Shown here one piece after another: positions 12,491 through 23,195 of a DNA stretch of 64,000 nt. The translations under genes and the position numbers were made by a program. Position 1 is the stretch's first letter; each line of letters starts with the position of its first letter. This DNA is from Pseudopithomyces maydicus (taxonomy: Eukaryota; Ascomycota; Dothideomycetes; Pleosporales; Didymosphaeriaceae), in assembly GCA_026873275.1 (NCBI GenBank), contig JANTUC010000010.1, positions 124,001-188,000 of the forward strand. The letters run 5' to 3'. Below the pieces are notes generated by a model. It did not search any database, was not told the origin of the DNA, and worked only from the letters and a program-made list of their open reading frames with translations.

Positions 12491-13280
12491 TTACCAGAAC
12501 CACAACAGCATCAAGAAACAGAAGGCAATGAAGCTTCCTAATATGATGCCGTCTCTCCTCTTCTTCGCCCCAATTCTGCCTATCAAGCTGTTGATTCCCG
12601 GCACCTGACTTGCTGCGCCAACTATCCTCCGATTGATACTGGCCAGCGTTTCTCTCTGTATCCGGAAATTGTCGTTCACAGCGTAGGCCTGGCTGAGCAC
12701 ATTGTCTGCCATGTTGTGCGAGTTGTCGATCCGTCTTCGCTCGTCGAGCATATATTCTGCCTCGGCAGTTTCGGGGTTCGCATATCGATATGCATCGATG
12801 TCTGACCGGACGTTCGATAAGAGGTTCGCCTTGTTGCGCGCATCGGTGATGGTGGACTTTAAGCGAGCCAAGTCACGACGGTGGTCTGATAGTATCTCTC
12901 GGTGGCGAGCGAGATGATTTTGCTTCACGGCGGACTGCCCGGATTCAGAGTCGAGAAGGCGGGATAGTTGGCCGACGAGCGATTCCCTCTGTAACGTATG
13001 AATGAGCATGGAATGGGTCTTCAGTATGGCGGTGCGTGCCGTACCTTCTCCAAAAGTTCTTGTAGCTGCGCATCTGTTCGCGTCTCATCTTCGGAGGGTT
13101 TTGCAGGAATATCTGGTGCGTTGGCGAACTGCGAATACGTATGGAATAGCGACTCTGTCTGGGTTCCTGGTGAGCTGATGGTCACGGCCGCTAACTCCGT
13201 AAAGTTGTATGGCGTACCTGGAGTTCCAGTGCACGTGCTTGTTGGCGCAATTGCGCCCATCCGCCTCCCGTCGCCGACAT
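12491..13280 (-). CDS. GOS1: Golgi SNARE protein Gos1
   Basis: Qb-SNARE of the cis-Golgi that acts in ER-Golgi and intra-Golgi fusion. Three exons on the minus strand: 13218-13280 (21 aa, starting MSATGGGWAQLRQQA), 13045-13158 and 12491-12988. The introns are 59 and 56 nt, and the protein has 224 aa, matching the family. TESLFHTYSQFA and the following DE-rich stretch are the N-terminal helix region. The SNARE motif lies around NMADNVLSQAYAVNDNFRIQ, with the zero-layer Gln probably in FRIQRETL. PGINSLIGRI precedes the C-terminal tail anchor GSFIAFCFLMLLWFW. The start was chosen because it supplies the conserved W..LR..AR..E helix, which the longer unspliced frame lacks. It is divergent from RPL35 with 234 bp between the start codons. 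Confidence 0.95.
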
Positions 13281-13514
13281 GCTTTATTGTTCGAAAAGGT
13301 CCAAGGTAAAGGCTTCAAGCCAGTTGTCGTGGCACAGCAAGTGATGGTCGTAGCCGCCTGCACGTCGGCACGTCGGAGCCAAGAATGGGCACGGACCAAC
13401 TCTTAGCGAGGCCGCTGCAGGCTAGCTCACACACTTTGATCGAAAACACCTCTCGCAGACGACACGCGATAGCCATATCCCACAACTCCAGGTCCTACTA
13501 ACCACACAGACAAA

Positions 13515-14206
13515 ATGGTATGTTCAATTTTTCATTATCCCGTCCGGAGGCGATGCGCGATGCAGGCGAAGTGCTGCGCGGGCAGCGGGGTGTGCTGGTG
13601 TCCCGCTGCCGGTTCTCTGCGAAATTATTACTTCTTGAAAAAGATCAATCGCTAACTCAATGTTTGTAGTCGTCCAAAGTCGTACGTTCCTCCGCGCTCA
13701 AACCCACCGTTCCGCTCGAATAACTACTCACACCTGCCGCAGAAGACTTCCAGCCTGTGGAGCAAGTCGAAGGAGGACCTGAACGTCCAGCTCCAGGAGC
13801 TCAAGTCGTGCGTAGCCCGGAAAAGCCCATCGTGAACGAGATTGCAGTGCTGACAGCGTGCAGCGAGCTCATCCAGCTCAGGACTAGCAAGGTCACCGGT
13901 GGCTCGACCAAGCTCACCCGCATCCATGATGTCCGCAAGGCCATTGCTCGCGTCTTGACCGTCATCAACGCCAACCAGAGGGCACAGCTCCGCCTCTTCT
14001 ACAAGGGCAAGAAGTGCGTCTCCCACACACCACCTACCCTAGGCCCCTCCTAACACGGCTGCAGGTACCAACCCCTCGACCTCCGATCCAAGAAGACCCG
14101 CGCCATCCGCCGAAGGCTCACCGCCCACGAGTCCTCGCTCGTCACCGAGAAGGCCAAGAAGAAGCAGATCCACTTCCCCCAGCGAAAGTACGCCGTCAAG
14201 GCATAA
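13515..14206 (+). CDS. RPL35: 60S ribosomal protein L35 (uL29)
   Basis: Protein of the large cytosolic ribosomal subunit near the polypeptide exit tunnel. Five coding exons: 13515-13517 (the ATG alone), 13670-13681 (12 nt), 13743-13807, 13864-14013 and 14065-14206. They join to 372 nt (123 aa), the normal size. The protein starts MSSKVKTSSLWSKSKEDL and contains TKLTRIHDVRKAIARVLTV, ANQRAQLRLFYKGKKY and the C-terminal QIHFPQRKYAVKA, all diagnostic. The first intron (152 nt) directly follows the start codon with donor GTATGT and has a GCTAAC branch. The second exon encodes only SSKV. Introns packed at the 5' end are usual for fungal ribosomal protein genes. No frame break. Confidence 0.98.
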
Positions 14207-14840
14207 GCGGGTGCGGAGCGCTGTTTCTTTATTACGTTTATCACATGAAGCATTGCACGGCCGGATTTCCAGCTAGCACGATCCAATGTACCCTTATACC
14301 ATCGTAGAGTGGGAGGGCAGGCGATGAATGTGGTGGTGGGTCTTTAACGGGCGATCTTCAAGGGAATGGGATGGCGTCCATGTCAAGATCAATGAATCAA
14401 AAAGTTCATACCACCTGGATGTTGAATCACCGATGATGCGTGATGTTCCGGTTGATGCTTGTATGTTACTGGAGTTTGGACCGCTGAGAAGCGAATGACG
14501 AATACGGACAGAGCTTCGAAGCTGAGACGTAGGGACGCTCATCATATAGGAGAAATATCGGTCGTGCACTTGGAAAGCTTCCATAATCTGTGGCCTGCTG
14601 GATTGATTTCAGGTATTCATATTTTCGACAACTGAGGGCTCAAGTCACCCCTAATGACGGAATTGAGTTATCGCACCCCCGAGATTTCGGCATATCACAT
14701 TCGGCCCGCAGATCAATCGCACAAACAGCCCCCATCATCACCAAATCATTTCCACATTCCTAAGCAGATACGCATATGATCCAATTTATCTACAAAGCCT
14801 CCTACCTAGTACTATATCCATCCCTGGGCCCGGTCACGCT
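14207..14840. other. Intergenic, convergent 3' ends of RPL35 and ERG8
   Basis: About 630 bp with no supportable gene. Open frames on the minus strand (14294-14584) lack family features. Confidence 0.6.
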
Positions 14841-16725
14841 CTACTTCGAGATCCAATCGCGGTAAATCCCCACATCCTCCTTCCTCGCCCCGACCATATC
14901 CTCCCTCACCCCGAGGATCCCCACCTTCCCAATCGTCACCCCGCCCTCCCCCTCGCCCTCCTCCTTCCAGCTACCCACCACGCTCCTCAGCCCCTCAAGC
15001 ACCTCGGGCCGATCCTCAACAAGCAACACAATGGCATCGTAGCCCCCCGCGCCGGGGACGACACCCCCAATTATGCCATCGACCTTGGAGCACGCATCTA
15101 GCAACCGCGTCTGCTGCACAGGCTCAATCGGCACGCCGGACAACTCACCCATCTCCCGAATCAACTTCCTATTCCCCTCAATAACGCCCCTCAACGCATC
15201 GTACCTCCCCTCCTTACCCTGCCCCCCTCCTCCCCAGCCAACCTCGTAAGCTCCCTCGCAAACGCCTCGTTCCCCTCCTGCAGGCTGTTCCAAATCCCGT
15301 CCGCAACCCCGCGGTTCGCCTCCCGCCACGCAAGCACCTGCTTCACCATGCCGGGCGTCTGACTCCCGCAGTCGACATCGCACATGACGAGGCGCAGGCC
15401 CGCAGGCATGCCGACGCTCGCCTTTGCAATGTCAACGTCCCACGTCGCACGCGTGTCGTCGACGAGGGCGCGCAGCGCCCCCGCGAACGCCGCGTCGCCC
15501 GGGGCCGGCAGCGCGGACAGCAGCCCGGGCGTGAAGCGCCGGTAGACGCACGAGCCGTAGACGGCGGACGCGACGTCGAAGCCGGAGCCGACCTTGCCCT
15601 GGGCGGCGCAGTGCGCGACCTGCGCGAGGTTGTGCAGGGTGCGTTTACCAACTTCCGTGTCGAGGGCGAAGGTGGTGGGGAGGTAGTAGGAGAGGAGGGC
15701 TGCGGTGAAGGCGGTGACGAGGGCGGCGGAGGAGCCGAGGCCCGTTTTGTGGGCGTCTGAGAGGGCGACGTCGAAGTTGAGGAAGGGGGAGGACGGGGTG
15801 AGGGGCTTGCCTTTGTTGGAGTAGTAGGGTTGGTCGGCGAGGATGGAGAGGTTGGCTGGGGCGATGGCCGCGGATTGGTGCGTCGAGATGTAGGTGAGGG
15901 CGTAGGTGAGGGCGGTTTCGATGAAGGGGTTTTTGTTGAGGGGGAGGTGTGCGAGCTGTGGGGGTGTCAGTGCCTGGTGTTATCTCTGTATGTGTGTTTA
16001 TTCAATTTTTTTCCTTCTTTAATGATGTGGTGTTGAGATGGGTGAGGCTCAAAATGCATGACACGTGACCGGATACGGAAACCGAGGGGGGCCAGATGAT
16101 ATAGAGTTGATGTAATGAGTACCGAGATGGTGAGGGGTAATGGGAAGAAGACATTGAGAAGGGATGAAAATCATAGGAAATAGAAGATCAATGCCAGAGA
16201 TGAACGTGAATTTTCTAGTGCAATTGTGGGATGTAAAAAAAATTGCGAATTTTGACCCAGAATATGAAACCCGAAGACGATGTTGATGGTGATGATGGAT
16301 AATGAAGACAATGGGGGAGACAAAGACCGTGTGAACAATTACTGAAGAAGCAACTAGACGAACGCGATGCTTGCAATTTTGAAGGCGGAAACATTCCACA
16401 CGAGAGCACGGTGGCGACTATCGTGAATGGACGGCGTAGAGAAAACTTACGCTCGCAATTGGGTGACTGCAATGCCACCACCACCCTCAATCAACCTGTA
16501 GCCATACTCCCAGCCAGCATTTCGGAACTGCGGGCTCCTCACAATGATCTCGCTCAGGGTAACGCCGGTTTTGGTCCGGATGGGCTCAATCTCCACGTGT
16601 ATCCGTGCATCGAGGCCAAAGACAAGGCCATTGTACTCTCGATCCAGAACGAGGTACCCACCGGCGACGAGGACCTTGCCAGGCGCGGACACAGCCTGGG
16701 GCTGGAGGGTGGAATTATCGGACAT
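14841..16725 (-). CDS. ERG8: Phosphomevalonate kinase, frame broken at one or two sites
   Basis: Converts mevalonate-5-phosphate to the diphosphate in the mevalonate/ergosterol pathway (GHMP kinase family). Exon 1 (16451-16725) starts MSDNSTLQPQAVSAPGKVLV with the substrate-binding motif PGKVLVAGGYLVLD. A 495-nt intron (15956-16450, donor GTAAGT) follows. Exon 2 carries NPFIETALTYALTYI, the ATP-binding loop KTGLGSSAALVTA and GKVGSGFDVASAVYGS. The frame is lost at the six-C run 15222-15227, and one more base restores it to end LSGVPIEPVQQTRLLDA...PGAGGYDAIVLLV...WISK. The exon 1 donor is phase 2 while the exon 2 family frame requires phase 0. One extra base in the five-G run at 15940-15944 also resolves this. 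With both corrections the gene is 1392 nt (463 aa). Alternatively a small exon could lie inside the long intron. Confidence 0.94.
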
Positions 16726-17933
16726 TGGGAAATCAGTCGAATGGACTCGTCATGAACCGTCAGAGGGTTGTGGCTGAAGGGCTGGCCGTTGCGAGGATCT
16801 TCGTTGACGGCGTATCGGTGTGTTGCGGGCGGAGGAACGAGTCGGATCCGCGAGGCGAGACGGGGCCGCAGGGCTGCTGCTGCGTGCTCAGATGTACCCA
16901 GGGCATGCCGCCCGGGGCCGCAGGACGTTGGTGTCTCATTACTCAGAGGCATTTTTTGAGGGAGGCTACTGTGCAAGCGTGCGCCACGTGTTGGACACAC
17001 CGAGCTGGGCCTGCTCTACTGGTGGAGGCTTCAGCTGGGCTGGCATTGGTAGGTACATGTGAAAGACGCATAGCCCTGGCGGTAGGTACATGGACTAAAG
17101 TCGAGTTGGTGCTCGCGTGCGTGGGTGCGTCTGGCGGTGGGCGGGCGTGATAGCTAATGCAGGCCCGTCGAGCCAAAACTCTGCTCAGTCATCTGCGCGT
17201 CGCAACGCGCGATGGACGCAAGCGCAAGGCGGGGTGCAGCGGCACAATGGTTTCGTTGCCCGGGCCTTTCTCGCAGAGGAGTCATCGCACTGTGGCAGCG
17301 CCCCTGGCCGTCGGGGCCGTCGTTGCTTCCGCCACCGACCGCGTCCACTTCGCCGGTAGAACCGAGCGCGCCGTGAGCACCAGGCGATCCGCAAGGGGCT
17401 GCATCGCAAATCGGCTAGCCGCAACCCGCCTAGCGCCTGTCAGCGCGAAGAAAAAGTGCCGGGATCGCTAGCGTGTAATTTGAGTTGGTGACGATTGCAT
17501 CGACCACACGGGGAACACCAGAAGCTTCCGCACTTCTGCTTCGATTCCTTTTCTGACGGACCCACGCGCCAGGTGAACAGATATTACCTGTCCCGCGCGC
17601 CCCCCGAAGTCGTGACGCCTCCTCCCACTCTCCCGCATACCCACACACCCACGCCATTGAGCATAACGTTGTGCCTCGCACGGGTCGGCACACCTCCACA
17701 ATCACCCACCCTACCCCTTCCCCAGCGCGTTCTTTGGCGGCCATTGTCGTCAAATGAACCTGCACAACACTCGCGCCCTGAGAAATATAGTAAGTGTGCA
17801 CCTTTCGCACCGTCCGCGCCTTCCCCACGCGCGCACCTGCCGTCCCGTCCCATCCCATCCCATCCACCGGGTCGCGTGCTGACCTATCCAGTCTCACCCT
17901 TCCAGTCATCTGAAGGGTTGCTCCGATTCCTAA
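16726..17933. other. Shared divergent promoter/leader region, ERG8 / PPR gene
   Basis: About 1.2 kb of GC-rich DNA between divergent start codons. Several open frames overlap on both strands but none has recognisable protein features. Roughly 17.5-17.93 kb is C-rich and probably includes the PPR gene leader. A GTAAGT at 17788 could be the donor of a leader intron. Confidence 0.45.
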
Positions 17934-20900
17934 ATGGTCTTTAAGAGCTTCACCCTCGCGCGCCAGAGTCTCGCCAAGGGCTTTACCCACGGATACGCAC
18001 AGAGCGTCGTCGCCTCTGTCACCCAGCAGAACCCACTTGCCTCCTTCAACCACGACCGGCTCCGCAAGGCAGGCGCGAAGCAGAACCAACATGTCTTCGC
18101 CTCTACGTCTACTGCCAGCGCCCTAAAGGCCCTTGGCGCCCCCGACGCACAGGATTCCGGCCTTGCCGCCTACTACGCTGCGTGGCAAAAACACAAAAAT
18201 GTAGAGGACAAGGAGTGGTCGCAGTTCCAGTTCCGCAAGCTCATCGAGTGGCAACCTTCATCCGCGGGCACTAAGAGTCCCGCGGAGGCTGAGAGCAATG
18301 TCATTGCTGAAGAGGGGGAAGATGTGGACGTCATCCCGGCGCGCGCCGGTGTGACACGTGCCTACAGCACCAGCCAGGTCGACGATTTCCGAAAGGTTGT
18401 GAGCGATGAGCAGGTCGAAGAGATTGCGCTGGCGCAAGTGGACGAGGCAATTGCTCAAGAGGCGGCTAAGATCGAGGCTTTGGAGCGCTCCCGGAGCGGA
18501 ACGCCCACCCGAAGCCTCACTCCTGTTTCCCAGCTTGAGTTGGCCGAAGTGAGGTCCGCATCACCCGCTGTCTCTGACACCCTTGTGGACTCGCAGACTT
18601 TGAGTCGCACCGACTCGACTCTCGTCTACAGCCCAGTTGAGGCGGTTGATGCACACATCCTCCAGCTGGAGCAGCTCGCCGAGAGCCAGAAGTATGGCGA
18701 CATCCCGGCTGTCTTCGAGTCCATGCTCCGCTCTGGTGCTAAGCCTTCCGCTTCTGCGTATAACGCGCTCTTGTCCGCAGCCATCAATCTGCCCAAGAGC
18801 AGGCACCAAGTGGTCCCAAAGGCGCTAGATGTCTATTCGGACATGCTTCGCCGACGTGTCACCCCCGACACCGCCACTTACACCGCTCTCATTGAGCTGC
18901 TCTCCGACCGATCGCTGGAAGTAGCCTCAACGAAGCAGAGCCTCCAGGAGAAGCTTCTCCGATTCGGCGGCATGGAGGAGGAGGGCAGGTTCATGCTCAA
19001 CTCGAACGAGACCGACTACGCCATCCTCTCCGAAGACGGCTCGCTGCCCATTGCAGTTCGCTTGTTCGATGCCGCCATCAAGGTTGAGTCTGGACGTACA
19101 TTCTCTGAGAAGACCTACCGCATGCTTGTCACTGCATGCGCCGAGGGTGCCCGCGTGGAGGACATGGTTCGAATCTTTTCGCACATGGAGTCCCGCAACG
19201 TTACCCCCGCTGCCGAGATGTTCGTACCCATGATCCATGCCTTTGGCAAGTCTGGTGATCTGCGAAGCGCAGTTGAGTGCTACGATGAGTACAAGTCGCT
19301 TGCCATTTCCAACGACAATGGCGACATTTCTCTCGCTCGTAAAGACGATGAGGTGTATGCGGCTCTCATCAAGGCATACGCTATCTGCGGTCGCATGGAA
19401 GGAGGATGGAAATTCCTCTCCAAGATCGAAAAGACGCTTGCTACCCCCGAAGAGGTCATCTCCGTCCGTGACACCGTTAGCCTAAAGGCTTTCGTGCCTG
19501 AATGGCTGAACAAGGGTGCTTTCCACGACGCTTTTGCCCACGCTGCTGAAAACATGAGCCCTGAGGCCCGCGAGGTTGCCATGGCCACCATTTGCATCCA
19601 AGCTGCCGACAGGAACGTCATGGACGTTGCTTCCGACGCTTTTGACGCACTTCCTGCTGAGGTAGATCTCACCCAGCCCGCCATGGCCATGGGTGCGATG
19701 CACCTTCGCAACGGTAACATTGAAGCTGCCGAGGTTTTCTGGAGGATGCTTGAGCTTTCTCCTACCAAGCCTGAATTCATTGAACCCACAACCATGCACA
19801 GCATTGCCCTCATTGGCAGTGGTCACGCTGAACGTGGTCTTCGCCAAGGACGCCAGATGTTTGCTCGCATCCGCGATTCCCAAGCAGCCTCTCAACAGGC
19901 CAAGATGGAGATCGTCGAGCACATTGACGAGGCCATCGAAGTCATGGGTCAGTTCATGATGAAGCGTGGAATCATCCTACCCCCACGAGCTAGCATGGAG
20001 CTCATGTGGACTATGATCGAGAACGGCGGATTGGTGACCCCGTTGCTCATCACTTGCTTGCTGGTATGGGTCCTGATGCTGTTGCGCAGCTCAGCTTCGA
20101 GGACGTCAACCTCCTTATGCAGGTTCAGTCTGGAATCATCCTCAACTCTACCGAAATCGACATTGCTCACGCCGCCCGATTTTCCCATCTTCTCGAAGTC
20201 ATCACATCGACAGGCGCGCCAGTGAACAAAGCGACATCCGGTTTGGTTGAAAAGGTTCTGGTCAAACTTGACCGGGGAGACCTCCAGCATCGGTGGTACA
20301 ACTACAAGCATCCAGCTCCCGAGGCTATCTACTCTCCAGCCTCGTACGCTTCTTACCCCGTGCAGCCTCCCGCACCGGTCGTCGTTCCTACGTTTGAGGA
20401 CTCGTATGACCCTTACGCCGCTACCACGGACAACAAGGGCTCGGTCACCATCACCGAGCTCCTGGAGAAGACGCATGGACGCCCCGCATCGCACTTGAAT
20501 GAAGCTTTGATGAAGTTCAAGAACATGCGCCGTACTGGACGACACCCTCGGTACTTCACTTACGCCAAGTTGATCACCGCGGCAGCCAAGGAGGATCGTT
20601 TGACCCTCGCTCACGAAATCCTCAACCTGGCTAAGCAGGACGTGCCTCTGCTTACGCAGTACCGCATCGTCCGCTACGGTTGGGTGACTATTCTGGATGC
20701 TATGGTCGCTGCTTGCCTTACTACTGGCCGCCGCGACCTTGCTGCTCAGTATCACCAGGATCTCCTCGACATGGGTGCTTCACCTACGGCTAACACATTC
20801 GGTCTCTACATCACGACGCTCAAGGAGTCTACCAAGACATTCGACGAAGCTACCGAGGCAGTCAAGATTTTCCTCCGTGCAAAGACTGAAGGCGTCGAGC

Positions 20901-21844
20901 CCTCGTCGTTCCTGTACAACGCTCTTATTGGCAAGCTCGGCAAGGCCCGCCGTATCGACGACTGCCTTTTCTACTTCTCGGAGATGCGCAACCTGGGCAT
21001 CCGCCCTACAAGCGTCACCTACGGCACCATCGTCAACGCCCTCTGCCGCGTGAGCGACGAGAAGTTCGCCGAAGAACTGTTCGAGGAGATGGAGAGCATG
21101 CCCAACTACAAGCCTCGCCCAGCCCCTTACCACAGCATGATGCAGTTCTTCCTGATCACCAAGCGCGACCGCAGCAAGGTCCTCGCCTACTACGAGCGCA
21201 TGCTCGCCAAGCGCATCGAGCCCACGACCCACACGTACAAGCTCCTCATCGACACGCACGCCACCCTCGAGCCCGTCGACATGGCCGCCGCCGAGAACGT
21301 CCTCGCGCAGATCCGCCAAGCGGGCGCCATCCCCGAAGCCGTCCACTACTCGTCCCTCATCCACGCCAAGGGCTGCGTCCTCCACGACATGGCCGGGGCC
21401 CGCGCCCTCTTCGACACGGTCCTCGCCGACGCCCGCATCCGCCCGCAAGCCTGCCTCTACCAAGCGCTCTTCGAAGCCATGGTCGCAAACCACCAGATCG
21501 CCTCCTCCGAGGCCGTCCTGTCCGACATGCGCGCCCGCGGCGTCGACATGACGCCGTACATTGCCAACTCGCTGATCCACGGGTGGGCCCTCGCGCACGA
21601 CATCGAAAAGGCGAGGGCCATCTACGACGCGGTGCCCGAGGCGAAGCGCGAGCCGAGCACCTACGAGGCGATGACGCGCGCCTTCATGGCGGTTGAGGAC
21701 CGTGCCGGCGCCATGGACGTCGTCAATGAGGGGCTTTCCCGTGGGTACCCTGCCGCGGTTGCGGGGAAGATCCTCGAGCTTGTTGGGGGCGGACGCGGTG
21801 CTGCTGCTGCTGGTGTTGCGGAGCCCGTCGCCGCAGCTGCGTGA
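17934..21844 (+). CDS. Large pentatricopeptide repeat protein, probably mitochondrial, frame broken by one base
   Basis: PPR proteins bind organelle transcripts. A protein of this length in filamentous fungi suggests the Neurospora cya-5 / yeast Pet309 class of COX1 translation activators, but that is inference. The basic N-terminus (MVFKSFTLARQSLAKGFTHG) is compatible with mitochondrial import. Many 35-residue helical repeats are visible, for example GAKPSASAYNALLSAAIN, RVTPDTATYTALIELL, GVEPSSFLYNALIGKL and GIRPTSVTYGTIVNAL. The first frame (from 17934) becomes nonsense after MIENGGLVTP, and a second frame resumes with VAHHLLAGMGPDAVAQL and runs to 21844. One extra C in the four-C run 20038-20041 fuses them, giving 1303 aa. 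The C-terminus is Ala/Gly-rich. No intron is needed in the coding region. Confidence 0.9.
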
Positions 21845-23195
21845 TTGCAATCGAATCTACAGTGCAATGGTTCTAATACTTTTTTTACAACCTTGATTCA
21901 TTCGATTCGATTCATTCAACCAATCATCGCAGGCCGGTTTGAAAGAAAAAAATAGCAAGAAAACGATTTATAAAAAGTTATCCCCTTTGTAATTCCCCCT
22001 TTTTTTTCTTTTTTTCCCAAGTCAACTTTATATTTCCAGCGTCAGCGTCAGCGTCATGGTATATGTAATCGTTTATTTCTTTTTTCTTTTTTCTCTTTTC
22101 TCTTTTCAGGTTATGCCCCTTCTACGACAACACACGCTTGCTTTTCTTTCAGGAACTTTCGGGGAATATGGGCATGGCATGCGGAACGAGATGAGATATC
22201 GAGATATTTTACATGCTCGCCCCCCTTTCGTTTCCTGGTAGGCGCGTGGGCGTGGGGAGCTGGGCACGGTGGGAGGATGGGATAAAGGAAGGGAAGGGAA
22301 AATACCATGATTGTTATTTCTGTGTTTGTTTTTGTTTTTGTTTTCTTTTTCTTCCACGGAGCGATACACATACATCCATACGAAGCGATATATATATACA
22401 TGTATATATGTATATCCCAGCGGCGTCGGTGTCACGATGGAAGGAAGGAAGGGCAAGGAGGGAGAAATTCGGCGTATGTCGTTAGGTTGGTTCCAGGCTC
22501 TGTCCGTTTTTCGTACATTGTAAAAAAAGACGTTCGGCTCTGCGTGTGTGTTTAGCGTGCGTGCGTTGGCGTCGGTGTCGATGTTGGTGTACAAATACCC
22601 GGGCTTGGTTACCATCTCCGCTCTTGCTTTGGCTTTGGCTTGGGGATGTGGATAGATAGGTGTGTGTATCTGCGGAGTGAAGAAGAAGAATATATATACA
22701 AGAAATGTATAATTTTGTATAAAGGAATGAGTGTGCTTGGTTGGATCCTTTGGTGATGTGAGAAGGAAGGGCCCGTAGTGAGATTCAATCACACATACAT
22801 TTGCATCACCCCCTTCCTTTGTTTATACACATTTTTCCTTTGCACTTTTATTTATATATTTACCAGACCAACCTCTCGACGCCAGTCAGTCCGTCCACCC
22901 CGAAACGGAAATATATATATATGTAGCTACCTGGCCTAGTAGGTACCTTTCTGATCCCATCCCATCCCATCCATTGCATTGCATTGCATTGCACTACATT
23001 CCATTCCAATTCCTCTCAGCTCAGGTGGGCTAGCTATCCCATCGCATCGCATCGCATCCCATCCCATCCCACCCCATCCCATCCCATCCCATCCACGCAT
23101 CCCCCCACAATCCAAACCCCCATCCCCCTCCCTCACCTCCCCACATACACACGACAAGCCAAGCCAACCCAACCCATACGCACCCACGCACCCAC
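21845..23195. other. Intergenic, convergent 3' ends, simple repeats
   Basis: About 1.35 kb between the PPR gene and KAP114. T-rich stretches (21.9-22.1 kb), TATA repeats (22.39 and 22.91 kb) and a pentanucleotide satellite near 23.0 kb are visible. No gene is supportable. Confidence 0.6.
22953..23095. repeat. Pentanucleotide satellite (ATCCC/TTGCA/ATCGC)
   Basis: Successive runs of CATCC, CATTG and CATCG units are directly readable. They share a CAT core, suggesting expansion and point divergence of one unit. Confidence 0.8.

Noticed and set aside
16605..17471. Several 80-180 codon frames between ERG8 and the PPR gene
   Set aside because: They occur in all frames of a GC-rich stretch where stops are rare; none shows family features.
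22106..22792. 228-codon minus-strand frame
   Set aside because: It runs through microsatellites and poly-pyrimidine tracts, and the peptide is low-complexity translation of repeats.
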